Origin: Turbatrix aceti
Taxonomy: Eukaryota; Nematoda; Chromadorea; Rhabditida; Panagrolaimidae
Length of the DNA stretch: 64,000 bases
Direction: 5' to 3'
NCBI GenBank assembly: GCA_963969345.1
Contig: OZ017767.1
Coordinates: forward strand, 8,807,547-8,871,546
The notes beneath the pieces were generated by a model. That model was not told where the DNA came from. It did not search any database and saw nothing but the letters and a program-made list of their open reading frames with translations. This document shows, piece by piece, positions 1 through 10,931 of this stretch; the first letter of the stretch is position 1; every line of letters starts with the position of its first letter. Both the position numbers and the translations under genes were made by a program.

Positions 1-345
1 TCTCGCCGTAATTTTTGATCGTAAATCTGAAAAAAAATTTTAAATTTAGAGTTATTACCGTGAAAAATGCCGAAAAAAAGGTTTGCAGATGCAACATTTT
101 TTCGGCATTTTTTAAGGTGGTAACTCTATGTTTCTATTTTTTTCCGATTCTTTGTCAAAAATTGCGTCGCGTCGCGTCGATCAATTTGTCCCCCGGCTTT
201 TGAAATGCCGTAGTTTTTATGCTGCAATGTGCCAAAATTTTTCTAAAAATGTTAAAAACGCGATTAGGCGGACAAAGTTTGGTTAAAAAAAATTTATAGT
301 AAAATGCATTTTTTGGAAAATTTTTTAAAAGAATTTCAAGAATGT
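1..345. repeat. Partial copy of the foldback element
   Basis: This stretch aligns by eye with the right half of the complete foldback element at 53681-54255. Shared blocks include AAAATGCCGAAA, TTTCGGCATTTTT, GGTGGTAA, a segment ending TCGATCAAT, AAATGCCGTAGTTTTT and TATAGTAAAA. It sits just upstream of the acceptor at 367-368, so it probably lies in an intron of the gene at 369-1255. The left end runs off the window. Confidence 0.7.
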
Positions 346-368
346 TACCTGACACATTTTTTCTTCAG

Positions 369-1255
369 ATTCATCCTCTGACCGTCAATCAGCCAAGAAA
401 CAAAATGGTCCTCCCCAACGCAAAACTCCCCGAATCGGTCGATCAACCGAGCGCCCAGATTCCACTCGAATCGGCACAAAATCCCGATTCAAGCGTGTTC
501 CCGGCAGCTTTGGCGTCTGTTTACCCGGAAATCTTCCGACCACTTTTGTCGGATCAACGACCCAGGCAGTCAAGAAATACATCCAGAAATACACCCGTGA
601 CTACCCCCACAACAACTGGAAAAACTTTTACCACGCTGCTGCATGCTTTATTCTGGGGAAATATTCTCGACCAGAAAATGCGGTCACGGACAACGATATC
701 AGGCGCTGGGCGAGGACTCTGATGTCAGCAAGCCTCCCGGAACTCTTTGAATTCAGGTTGTCGTTGAAGGATGTCGATCGGGTCATTCATTCGGACGATT
801 GCAAACGATTTTTCATCATTTTGGACAGCAATTTGAGGGTTATACTCAAGAATTTCTCAAATTCAGCTTCCTTCAAGCCACTTTTGTTGATCTACGATTT
901 CGACTTGAAACAATTTGCTCCTGTTCCTCGGGCAGGGGATACGGTAGGTTTCGTTATCAAAAAAAATTGGACAAAAATTTTTTTGTAGGATCTGGTTTTT
1001 TGTTGCCAGTGCTTCTCCTACCATCCAGCTCGACCCAACTGCAATCCACACTGTCCGATCTGCCTTCGGACGTGTTCCTCCGACGGCGACGTCGGTTGCA
1101 TCAAAGCTACGCTGGAATCTGCACCCGTAGTCTGTTTCAAGTGCAACGCCTTCTGCCAGACTATCAAATGCTATGAAAATCACTCGGAAATCTGCCCCAG
1201 GCCTCGGTCAAAGCTGCATGATGATATCGTTCAGGGCATTGTTACTTTGATTTGA
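369..1255 (+). CDS. Cys/His-cluster family member 1 (5' exons outside window or lost)
   Basis: First of three tandem paralogues; the function is not recognised. Two exons are visible: 369-943, entered from an upstream exon through acceptor TTCTTCAG, and 989-1255 ending in TGA. The frame gives a Ser/Arg-rich stretch, then AVKKYIQKYTRDYP, a middle block with DVDRVIHS, and LLLIYDFDLKQFAPVP; members 2 and 3 share all three. The last exon carries the Cys/His cluster: CCQC, CNPHCPIC, CFKCNAFC and CYENHSEIC. No N-terminal exon equivalent to those of members 2 and 3 is visible, because a foldback element occupies 1-345. It may therefore be 5'-truncated or continue off the window. The long open frame from 342 in another phase is a shadow. 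Confidence 0.6.
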
Positions 1256-2138
1256 ATTTGTTGACATTTTGTTGATTTGTCAGTTTTGTTTGGTTTTTGG
1301 GAGTAAAAGAAATTTTACATGGTTACCGTTACCGTAAAAAGAGTAATTGAATAATTTATTTATTTATTTATTTATTTCACCATTACTCAGTGGTTAGTTA
1401 TCATTAGACCAGATGTTAGGAGGCACAAATGACGTCCACGTAGGCGATTCTATGATTATTTTTACATGATCTTCGAAAATGTGTTTCTAATCTTTTTTCG
1501 AAGTGGCGAATGTTTTTTTTTTCCTGCATGATATTCAAATTTTTTTTTGGTAAAAATGCAATTTTTAACCTGTAAAAGATGTCAAACCTCAATAAAAAAT
1601 TATTTACCAGGAAAATATTACATTTTTTATTTCTTTAAATTTTTTTTTATTGAAATTCGTTAGAAAAAAATAAAAATTTAGTAAAATATTGCAGAAACTG
1701 TAACAAAACCCATTTATTTGATTATATTTTTTTTTCAAAAAAATTGTGCAAAATCTTGTCTTATCAGTGTTTTACAGCACAGACAGGTGCGTATTCACCT
1801 GTTGACGGACAACTCTTCGTTCTGCCAACATGAAAAAAAAATTAGTTATGCTTCGATGTGCCCCGTTTTATGCTGACATTTGTAGGCGTTTGCAAGTTAA
1901 AAAACTAAATTATTTCGATTCTATGTAATTTTGAACAACATTTTGGCACCAAAAAAGTGAACAATTATTATACCGATGGCTTCGAGACTTTGATCATGTT
2001 GAAAAATTGACTCGAATGGCCTTGTTGAAAACTAGGAAGTTTAACGGAATGTACGCATACAACAGAGTTTTGTTGATCCTGAAAAAAACGTATTTTCAAT
2101 AAAAAAAACAAATCATGGTAATTGTAAATAAAAAAAAA
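1256..2138. other. Gene-free spacer with ATTT microsatellite
   Basis: No supported gene. It holds a short (ATTT)n run near 1352-1379, poly-A/T tracts, and at about 1763-1910 one copy of a block repeated at about 3347-3440. Both copies contain GCGTATTCACCTGTTGA followed later by GGCGTTTGCA. Confidence 0.6.
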
Positions 2139-3165
2139 TTACACAAATCGATAACTGAAAAAAGATTGCTTATAAGATGAAAAGTAGCTTTGTAAACAAT
2201 TTTCTATACTGAAATATTGTTGATGTTCCAATAACAAAAGTTCAATTTGAACATCGTGGTCGTAATTTTGAATAGCAGCAAATGCAGCGTGAAATAAGCA
2301 TTGACCGAAAAATAGTTTGTAATAACGCCACATGGAAGGTTTTGTGTAATTGTTCTCCAGTTTGAACGTTCGATGCTTCCAAAACCGACGAATACGGTAC
2401 GTAATGTCAAACTGAACGTTTAGAAATATCAAAACGTATAATCCACTGCAGTACATGTGTATCGTAAAATTTGGTAATTTTTTATACAGAAATAACACTG
2501 CCTACAAATTTTTTTTGAATTTGTAATAAAAAAATTAAAAACAAACAAAAACTTACGTCTTGAAATTTAAATTCAAGTTTTATATCAAACGTCATTAAAA
2601 TGACGGTTTCAAATTTATAATAGGCATTTAGCGGCACAAATATTAAATTAAAAATAATCAGATTGCGAATACAAAAATACCGTTGAAAAGTCGATGGCCG
2701 AAGCGAAAACATGAGTAATCGTCCAAAAATTAAAATTAGCAGATACACCAAAACAAGATTTTCAAAAAATGTGACTGTTTCCCCGAAACGACTCTGTTTC
2801 ATCCACAAATCAGTAAACAGTGTTACAAAATCATAAACACTATACCAAAAAGCACTTATTGAGTTCGTTATCGCAAGTTGAAGCAACAAAACGTAAAACG
2901 TTTTATTGGAGTATGATTTATGTGCCTGCAGAATGTTTAAAGTCAAAAAGGACCATACTGTATCCCAACTTACCAATATAATAGCTATCAGTACAAGTAT
3001 CGAACAAGCAGTGACAAAGATGTAATGCAACCCGTGAAATACATCTTCATAAAACCATTTTTTGTCATATAAATCATCGAGAGTGTATTCCAATAATGGA
3101 CAAATGACGGTTTCTTCATCGTAAAACCAATAGGCATCTATTTCGTCATCGATTGTGTGACCCAT
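2139..3165 (-). CDS. Candidate seven-transmembrane receptor
   Basis: Two exons on the minus strand: 3165-2557 (donor GTAAGT) and 2501-2139 (acceptor TTTGTAG), joined in phase 0, give about 323 residues. After an acidic N-terminus of about 45 residues there are several hydrophobic helices: HYIFVTACSILVLIAIILVSW, FYVLLLQLAITNSISAFWY, ENLVLVYLLILIFGRLLMF, CIRNLIIFNLIFVPLNAYY, a weaker segment near the junction, and CSGLYVLIFLNVQF. The layout and size fit a nematode serpentine chemoreceptor, but no family signature was recognised and the last helices are weak. It lies between family members 1 and 2 on the opposite strand and is flanked by related direct repeats. Confidence 0.55.
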
Positions 3166-3346
3166 TGCGGCAATTACTACAGAATGACTGCTAAAAGTAA
3201 GAAAAAATATAAACTAAATTTGAACGAAGTTATCGTTCAAAACTCCGCCCAAAACAACGTAAATATTTATAACGATATGTGTTTCTCTGTAAAAATGAAT
3301 AATATTTTATTTGTATTTTTTTATTTATTACACCATCTGTATCTCA

Positions 3347-3440
3347 ACCTCGTCTTACGGCACTGACAGATGCGTATTCACCTGTTGAAGAACCCTCACA
3401 ATTTATAGTATGGCGTTTGCAGATTGAAAAAAATTGACGT
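3347..3440. repeat. Second copy of block found at about 1763-1910
   Basis: The segment contains CACTGACAGATGCGTATTCACC and later GGCGTTTGCAGATTGAAAAA, closely matching the block downstream of family member 1. The two copies flank the receptor gene in the same orientation about 1.6 kb apart. Confidence 0.55.
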
Positions 3441-3692
3441 CAGAAAGAAGATTTTCTAATTTGCTCTGAAACGGAGCGAAGTGGGAGCAAAACGAAGAGC
3501 GCAACAAATTGTCGTAATTTTTGTGTTTTTTGGCAAAATGCGCACGTAGCAGTGATCTCACGTGTTCTCATTTGGAATTTTCTGTTTTTGTGGCGCGCTG
3601 CGAAAAACAAAAAAAAAAGTAACTTTTTGCTTTTCTTGATTTTTTGGTTCACGTGCACATGTGACGTTGTCACCTTTACGGTCGTTGTAACC

Positions 3693-4958
3693 ATGCCTTC
3701 CTTTTCTTCTGCCATTCAAGTCGTCGATGATGCCATCAAGAAGATTCAACGTGAGTTTTTTTTTCCAAATAGGCCAACACCGAATTTTTCTTGCTTATTT
3801 TTGGCAATTTTTTTTGCATTTTATTATATTTCAGAGCGAATTCCGACCCTGGATGTTAACTCGGCTAACTTCCTGAGCACGAGCGAACACCTGACTCAAC
3901 TGTTGACTCGTCGAACACTTTTGACAACTTTTTCCGAAGAAATGGTCCAGCGTATGGAAAAAGTCCACACTGATATCAACAAACAGATGGAAAAACTTGA
4001 ATCACAGCGAAAAGAGCGAATCGCGAATATCAAACACGAATATGGAGAGAAACTCGCCAAGTTGCCTAAAATCGCTGGGGTTCAGGCGATCAAGGAAGTT
4101 TCTCCGACCCCGCCGCCGGCGAAGCGCAGCTGCACTTCTCCTCCTCCGCCTACTCCTGCAACGACCACGGATACAGTAACCGTCAATCCGACCGAAAAAA
4201 TCGAGAATACGACGATTGATACGGTCAAAAAATACATGGAAAAGTATTTCAACGATTACGAAGGTGCCAGAAATGACGAAATCAACTTTTTTCTTGCTGC
4301 AAAGTGCTGTTCTTTATCAAATCCTATCAACAGCCTTAGCAAGGATTCTGTTTTCTCCTTGGCTTGGTCTATGCAGGATAATGCCGGGCTGAGATGGAAC
4401 ACGCCTACTCCGCTGTCGTTGACCGTCATCGATCAGGTGATCCACTCCGGCGAGTTCATCGAATCTTTCGTCGCTGTTTTTGACACTTCGCTCCGCGTCA
4501 TTCTGACGAACGCTCCGAGGAGACGCAATGTTTGGGGATCAAAGCCCTGCTATCTGCTGATCTATGATTTTGACACAAAAAAATTTGCTCCAGTTCCTTC
4601 TTATCGATGGGTAAGGTTGAATTTTGATCGTAACAGTTTTTTCAAAATTTTATTATATATATTTTTTTTTCAGCAAAAATTCTGCCGCAAGTGCTATAGC
4701 TTTAAACCTGATTTTCACACGTGCAAGCCGTACTGTCCGCTGTGCCATCTCACCGATCCGGATCCCTACGAAATCAACTGCTATAAAACTGACCTGGAAT
4801 CAGCAGCAATCGTCTGTCCAAAGTGCGACGTCTTCTGCCAAACTAACGCGTGTTTCAAGCGTCATACAGGAATCTGTCCTTGTCGTCCTTCTCCGATCCA
4901 TGACAATATTCTCGAGTCCATGGGAAATAATTATTCGTATTATTATCGTGGTTATTAG
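3693..4958 (+). CDS. Cys/His-cluster family member 2 (complete)
   Basis: Three exons (3693-3750, 3835-4610, 4674-4958) give 372 residues. The start is the ATG of a 58-nt first exon (MPSFSSAIQVVDDAIKKIQ). Member 3 has a first exon of identical length and similar sequence, which supports this start. The order is: N-terminal helix; a charged coiled coil at about residues 57-100 (EEMVQRMEKVHTDINKQMEK); a Pro/Thr-rich linker at about 110-140; a core with VKKYMEKYFNDY, VIHSGEFIES and LLIYDFDTKKFAPVP; and a C-terminal Cys/His module at about 281-360 (FCRKC, CKPYCPLCH, CPKCDVFC, CFKRHTGICPC). Cys spacing suggests two or more bound zinc ions. No signal peptide. Function unknown; the Cys/His pattern is vaguely like zinc modules in mobile-element proteins, which is only a guess. 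Confidence 0.75.
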   Translation: MPSFSSAIQVVDDAIKKIQREFFFPNRPTPNFSCLFLAIFFAFYYISERIPTLDVNSANFLSTSEHLTQLLTRRTLLTTFSEEMVQRMEKVHTDINKQMEKLESQRKERIANIKHEYGEKLAKLPKIAGVQAIKEVSPTPPPAKRSCTSPPPPTPATTTDTVTVNPTEKIENTTIDTVKKYMEKYFNDYEGARNDEINFFLAAKCCSLSNPINSLSKDSVFSLAWSMQDNAGLRWNTPTPLSLTVIDQVIHSGEFIESFVAVFDTSLRVILTNAPRRRNVWGSKPCYLLIYDFDTKKFAPVPSYRWVRLNFDRNSFFKILLYIFFFQQKFCRKCYSFKPDFHTCKPYCPLCHLTDPDPYEINCYKTDLESAAIVCPKCDVFCQTNACFKRHTGICPCRPSPIHDNILESMGNNYSYYYRGY

Positions 4959-5289
4959 TTGACTGTTGTTCATATTTTTGACTTTTACGTAACAATTTTT
5001 TAAGAATACGTTATTATTTGTGATCTTTTTACCACTTCTGATGATTTTTTATTAAAATGTATGTTTGATTGATCCGTTTGTTAACAAAAATGATGGAAAA
5101 ACTGCACGATAAATGCGCACGCATGATATAGCACGGTCTCGAGTGGAATTTGTTCGTTCCGCGGAATTTTTCTAACTCGAGTCAATTTTTTTTGTTTTCC
5201 AACAACGGTACCTTTTGATCGCCTTTGCCGTCTTTTATGCTTCAATCTGATTTTTCAAGTCTGTCGATCACATTGCAGCTACTGTAATC
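4959..5289. promoter_or_regulatory. Spacer between members 2 and 3 with GCGCACGC/GGTCTCG element
   Basis: 331 bp without a gene; probably the promoter region of member 3. At 5116-5155 it holds GCGCACGC followed about 14 bp later by GGTCTCGAGTGGAA, one of several dispersed copies of this motif pair in the window. Confidence 0.45.
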
Positions 5290-7142
5290 ATGTCTGCCTT
5301 GCCTTCTGCTATTCAAGACTGCGATGATGCCATCAAAAAAATTCAACGTAAGTTTTTATATTTTTGTGGCAAAAAGTAGGCCAGGAGTGTTTTGTCGCTC
5401 AAGAAACAACAATTCATCAGAAAACTTGTTTTTTTTCTAACATAAAAAAACGAGTTTTTTTTACTGTTTTTTGATTTGTTTGGGCCTAAAATGCTGAAAG
5501 TTTCTTAAATTAGTTTTTTGAGGCTCACAATACAACAATTTAGCCTAAAACTTTAGTTTTGTTTTATCAATTGTAAAAAATAATTTTTTAATGTGTGTAT
5601 AAAAATTTTTGTGGCCTAAAATTTTGAGATGTTCCCGTTTCAAGAATTTTTATATTTTTTCTTCAGAACAAATCCCAACCCTGGATGCCGGCTCAAACAG
5701 CTTTCTGCTTCTGAGCGGGAAGCTCCACGAGCTACTGACCCGTCGAACACTCCTGACAACCTATTCCGAGGAAATTGTCCAGCGCATGGAGGCAGCCAAC
5801 GCCCGGATAAACCAACGAATCCGAGACCTCGAAGACGAGCGTCGCGATCTCATGGCTGGCATCAAACGCGAATACGAAATGAAAATCTACGAGCTGCCTG
5901 AAATCACTGGGATCGAAGAAATCTTATTTTCGACGGCACCTGTCTCTTCCAATCCACCCGAAACGACCCCGGAAGACAGAACGGTCACAGCGGTGAAAAA
6001 GTACATGCAAAAGTATTTCACCGATTATCCCAATGTCCGGGATGAACTCAACTTCTTTCACGCCGCAAAGTGCAGTTCTTCGTTGTATCCTGACAATCGG
6101 ATCGCCGATTCTTCTCTTCTCAGTCGGGCTGAATCGTTTTTGGAAAACTCACCTTTGCCTAATTTTTCGCGCTTTCCGTTTACGTTGACCGACATCGATC
6201 GCGTCATCCACTCTGGCGAGTTTATCGAATCCGTCGTCGTTGTTTTCGACACTTCACTTCGCATCGTTCTGACAAACGCTCCGAGAAGACGAAATGTTTT
6301 GGGCTCAAAGCCCTGCTATCTGCTGATCTACGATTTTGACTCGAAGAAATTTGCTCCGTTTCCTCACATTCAAATTTATGTAAGTTTTTATCGTAACGAT
6401 GAATTTGATTTGTTAGTGTAATTTAGTCAAAAAGTACCGGGAATCTTTTTTTCCTTTTTTTGACGATTTTTGGAACATTGCAGATAGTTAAAAAAGTACG
6501 GAATTTCAAAGCCAGTTTTTATTATTGATCGAAGCAACTTTTGATGGAGAATTCGAGAAAAAAAAATATATAAAAATAATAAGGTTATCACTTTAAAAAA
6601 TGTCGAAAATCATAGTTTTTAAAATGGTGACAATGCCAATATTTGTTTCGGCGTTTTTCAAGGTTATAAACCAATATTTTTATATTTTTTTCGGATTCTC
6701 CATCAAAAATCGTTTTTTTTTAATGTTTTTATCGTAACTTCTGCAATTTGTGACCGGCGTAATTTTTAATCACAAATTGCAGAAGTTACGATAAAAACTT
6801 TTTGAAAAACAGTTTGTAAAAAATTTCAAAAATATTTGCTGCCTAAATGCTTCTAAAAAAATTCTGTTTTCTTTTCAGAACAAAAAATTTTGCCGAAAAT
6901 GCTACAGGTATCAGCCTGATTTCCACTACTGTGAGGCATACTGTCCAATGTGTCATCTCGCCGATCCGGATCCCTACGAAATCGATTGCTATAAAACTGT
7001 CCTGAGTTCACCGCCGATCATCTGTCCCAAGTGTGGCGTTTTCTGCCAAACCGCGTCCTGTTTCAAATTGCATTCCAGAGTTGACGGAAATTGTCCCTGT
7101 CGTCCTGCTCCGGTGCATGATTATGTTCTCCGGTTCATCTAA
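5290..7142 (+). CDS. Cys/His-cluster family member 3 (complete)
   Basis: Three exons (5290-5347, 5667-6379, 6879-7142) give 344 residues, with the same exon phases as member 2. The 58-nt first exon encodes MSALPSAIQDCDDAIKKIQ. It is followed by LLTRRTLLTTYSEEIVQRME, shared almost exactly with member 2, a coiled coil (INQRIRDLEDERRDLMAGIK), a shorter linker, the core (AVKKYMQKYFTDY, VIHSGEFIES, LLIYDFDSKKFAPFP) and the Cys/His module (FCRKC, CEAYCPMCHL, CPKCGVFC, CFKLH, CPCRP). PYEIDCYK matches PYEINCYK of member 2. The second intron (500 bp) contains foldback-element sequence, whereas the same intron of member 2 is only 63 bp. No known family recognised. Confidence 0.75.
6440..6840. repeat. 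Diverged foldback-element copy in intron 2 of family member 3
   Basis: The segment has the same block order as 53681-54255: ACGATTTTTGGAAC, TACGGAATTTCAAA, TTGATCGAAG, TTTTGATGGAGAA, GGTTATCA, TTTCGGCGTTTTTCAAGG and GGATTCTCCATCAAAAA, with inverted halves around about 6640. Ends are not sharply defined. Confidence 0.6.
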
Positions 7143-9191
7143 AATGAGCAAATGTTTTGGCGTTGATTGCTTCATGGATCTGTCCGCGCAATATGTGATT
7201 CTTCTTTTTTGGTTTCCGAGTTTACGTTCATTGATTTTTTTTGATGATGATACTTTTCATTTTTTTACGTTTGTTATTTTTTTACGGTGTATTAAATAAA
7301 AAAATATCCAAATTTCTGTTTTTACAGTTTTGTCACTGGATACAAAAAATTTTCGATTTTTAGGGTTACCCAAATTTTTGGGTTTCGAGTCGGGTACCCA
7401 AATGTTCGGTTTTTGCAGCACTGGACACAAAATTTATATATCTGGGAAATACTTTGAGTGGGTTATGTTTATAGTATTTTTTTCAAAAATATTTGTGATG
7501 TTCTTTACAATTACAGCCTCCAGACAGTCGGGATTTCGATCTAATTTTTTCACTTTAGTTTTAATTCAAGTAAATATTTGCAATTTAATAAAATTAATTT
7601 TAAAAAATATCATAAACCCTTATCGCCAGCCTAGCTGGAATTGTTCCTTTGTTAATTGTTCCAGTGATCGCGTTTTCTCTATACCTTGTTCATAAACGCA
7701 AACAGGACAATTGACTAAACCAAAGAATGCGCATATTTTTCAGTCGTAAAGAATACATCACGTGAAACTGACAGCTTCAATTTGTTGTAGTCTACGTGAC
7801 TATTAATTGGATTATTGGGGGAATACCAGGAATAGCAAAACAAGTGTACCAAGTGATCAACATTTGCAAATGTTACAGCCTAAAAGTCGGTGTGTACGGT
7901 AGTGGAAACTTCCATAAGAGAATGTTTGTGTTTAACAGGTATTCCCCAAACCAAAATAATATCAGCCCCCCCCCCAGTGTTATCGAGTGGGTGGCGAAAT
8001 GGAAAAGCGGAACAAAATTTTTGATGTTTAGAAAAGTATAAGGAAAACCTTTCTTCAACAACAGATTAGAAAAATAAATAAAAATTAGAAAATTTGTCAT
8101 ATTTTTTTAAATCACTAAAAAACGATTTTCTTTTTGAATTTTTCGTTGTTATTTTTTTGTCCATTTTTGTTTCTTTTTTGAGCGAATTTGAAAAATGTCC
8201 ACGAAGAAAGGAAAAACAATCTGAAAGAAAAAAAAACGATTGCGCAAAGAAAAAAGTCGTATAATTTTACGAGCCGCGCTCGAAAGTTTTAAAATAGACA
8301 AAGTATCAAACCAAAGTGTGATCAAAAGTTGATCAGCGCGTATAATGACTCAGACGCGCGTCTGTTGACCGAATAACGACAGACGTTAACGAGTTTACGA
8401 CTTCCGCCCCTTGTTTTTGTTTTTGTTTACATTTCCGGTCAGTCGGGTGGTCTTTGAGAATCTCTCACCATTGATTCTTTCACATAATCTTTTTTATTCG
8501 TTTCTCAAAAAAAAACAAGTTGATCCGCGCGTTCTTTGGTGGGGTTGGGTGCGTCGGGGGGAGTATGCGCCGTTTCCGCCGCCCGGCGGATCAGAGATAT
8601 CAGATCGGCTCAAAAATCAGCTCAGATCAAATCAGATTTGCTAACGTTCAAAAGTTTTTCATTCCTATTTTTTTTCTAATTTATGTAAGTTCAAAAGTTT
8701 TAAACTTAAAAGTTTCGGGAAAAAATGTGCGAAAAAAAGTGTAAAAATTTTTTTTGAAAATGTTGAAAATTGATATAAAAATTGGATTTTTTTAAATCCT
8801 CAGATCAGATTACTGGTAATTAATTAGATCATATTCCTCAACTTTCAGATCAGCTCAACCGACATGCTATAATTATAGAGCCGTGATCTTCAGTGCGCGT
8901 TCATGATTCTCGCGATCTTTCAACCTTGAATCTGATCGCTCCAACCAGTTTGCCACCTGTGCGACGGAACCGACTCCCCCAGTGTCCCCTAGTTAGGGCG
9001 TTCGCGCATGCAATCAAAAATTGACCCAACGCGAGCGGTCGGGTGCGTCGTAAAAATATACGGTTAATCACCACGCCTCTTTTGCGTGCGCGAAGTACTA
9101 GATAAGGACCCTTTTTGGCAGTGTACAGCATCATCCAGTGTTCTACTACTACTTGGAAGACAGTTCTTTCTTTACATTCACAGCTACAACA
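7143..9191. other. About 2 kb without a supported gene
   Basis: At 7495-7575 there is a block (GCCTCCAGACAGTCGGGATTTC) repeated at about 12175-12250. At 7622-7714 an in-frame segment encodes a hydrophobic stretch ending in HKRKQDN and a stop; it has no clear acceptor and may be a decayed exon. At 8575-8640 and 8800-8855 there are clusters of CAGATCA/GATCAG words. The rest is A/T-rich. The GC-richer stretch 8930-9120 upstream of the next gene may be its promoter region. Confidence 0.5.
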
Positions 9192-10039
9192 ATGTCAACT
9201 CAACTTTTTATTTTTGTTCTTTTTGCTTTCATCGGCGCTTCTTGTAAGTTTATTTTTGTCTTTGACTGTGATTTTACGGTCTATTTTTTTCAGTAAGTCA
9301 CCCAGTGTACCACAAACAGTACAACGCAGTCATCGACGGCCACGAGTGCCTCAAGGCTTGCATGCAGCCTGTCCGGGAGCATGGCCAGGAACTTTCTTTG
9401 CTAAAAAACGCAGATTTTGCCGACTTTTTCCGACACCACGAATTGACCTGTGGAGTCATCCAGAAAGCGAGGATCTGCATCGATGAATGCAAACTTCCTT
9501 CAAACCCCTTCGCCTTGAAAAACCTCCAGGTCCAGTGCAGTCCGAAGAACGTGGCCCGCATTCAGGTTATCCAGACCTGCCTCGACGCCAAAAAGTCCGT
9601 TATCGTCGTCCACAAATGCGTCCGCGAGTGCGGAAACCACACGGCACTCAACAACGAGGTCTACGACATGACCGAGGCTCTCGGTGGTGCCGAAGTCACC
9701 AACCCGGCAAAGGTGAACCCTATCCTTGCTAAGATCGGTGAAACGTGCCACACGTACAAGTGCACTGCCCGATGCAACGTCGCTGCCGTCCAGGAGCACT
9801 GCAGCGCCGAAGTAGCCACAGATCTCCGGGATCTGCTGCAATCCGTGCTGGATGCGAACAGCGCTGACGTCGTCGAACAGAACGTGCTCGAGACGATGAA
9901 GCGATCGACGCCGCCCCAGTGCAATTACCTTTACACCCCAGAAGCGATCTTCAACGAGAATGTCGATTACAAGAGTTTCCATGAAACTATTTTGCTTCAT
10001 CAGAGCATTGCTGCCCAGGAAAAGGCATTTAAGCAGTGA
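9192..10039 (+). CDS. Secreted Cys-rich protein, possibly CPG4-like
   Basis: Two exons (9192-9243, 9294-10039) give 265 residues. The start is the first ATG of a short exon encoding a hydrophobic signal peptide (MSTQLFIFVLFAFIGAS). The mature part has regularly spaced cysteines, including ECLKAC, CGVIQKARICIDEC, CLDAKK, CVREC, CHTYKC, CNV and EHC, suggesting an all-helical disulfide-bonded extracellular domain. The pattern recalls the chondroitin-proteoglycan-4 or DUF19-type secreted families of nematodes, but I cannot assign one firmly. No membrane helix follows. An AATAAA signal lies at about 10155. The antisense open frames across this exon are shadows. Confidence 0.75.
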
Positions 10040-10931
10040 AACACCGTTCAAAAAGTCCAGAAAGTCAGCGACATGCACTTCGATGTCCTCACTTTTATGA
10101 AATTGTTGTATATAGCACGAATTTTGATCTTTGGCTCAATCCAGGGTATTGTATAATAAAAACAGTATTTTTTTTTCAATCGTAAATCACGCAGAGACGC
10201 GCAACAAAATCAGCCATCAGCAGTGATGCAACACTGGGCAAAACGCAAGTTGGGGGCGAAGAGTCCCTGCACCTGACAACGACTTTTACGCGTGCTTTTC
10301 CGGTTCAAGTTCAATCTTTCTTTCTTAAAAAAAATGAATCATAAGAAATCATTTGATCAACAATCTGTCAATTAATTGATACGGGGAAACCCTGCAGAAA
10401 GGTACGTAATTCAGTAGCCAACACAAGTTCAACACACCTTTCAGGTGAAACAAAAAATATTTATTCATTCTGCACGTCGTGCTTTCACCGTTCAAAGTCT
10501 GAACAGGTGTAGGTTTCTAAACTCAGCAGAATGAGCGACGTAATTTTTGATGGAGAAAAATTTGTTCGAAATTTTTCAAAGTGATAACATTAAATTTTTA
10601 TATTTCTGGCAGAGAAATACAAAAGTGAAACGGGTATTGAAAACCAAAGATTCCTAGTTTTTTTATAATTGTTAAAATAAAGGATTTGCACCTGTGACAT
10701 AAATACACAATCCGCACCTCAAAGTGCATTTCACTGCACCTCAAATGCACACAGCGTCGTGACGAAGCATGAATAGCGCTCTTTTTTTGGCCTCATTATA
10801 GTGCCATTAAAAATTTTGATTCGAAAATTTAATTTGTTTGTTTTGCCCGGATTAACGATAAAATATAAACGCGTGCTCATGTCAGATGACCCAGGTTATC
10901 AGTTCAGTCTGCCAGCAACCTTTCAAAAACC
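10040..10931. other. Gene-free spacer with dispersed repeats
   Basis: No gene seen beyond the 3' UTR of the preceding gene. At 10285-10350 there is a block (GTGCTTTTCCGG, then AATCATAAGAAATCATTTG) repeated downstream of the next gene at 11510-11570. At 10535-10605 there is a short foldback-element fragment (ACGTAATTTTTGATGGAGAA). At 10858-10870 ATAAAATATAAA may be a TATA-like promoter for the gene at 10932. Confidence 0.5.

Noticed and set aside
342..722. 126-residue frame on the plus strand
   Set aside because: Overlaps the family-1 exon in another phase; the true frame continues the conserved family sequence.
9500..10078. Long antisense frame over the Cys-rich secreted gene
   Set aside because: Shadow of a GC-richer exon; no start, splice or domain support.
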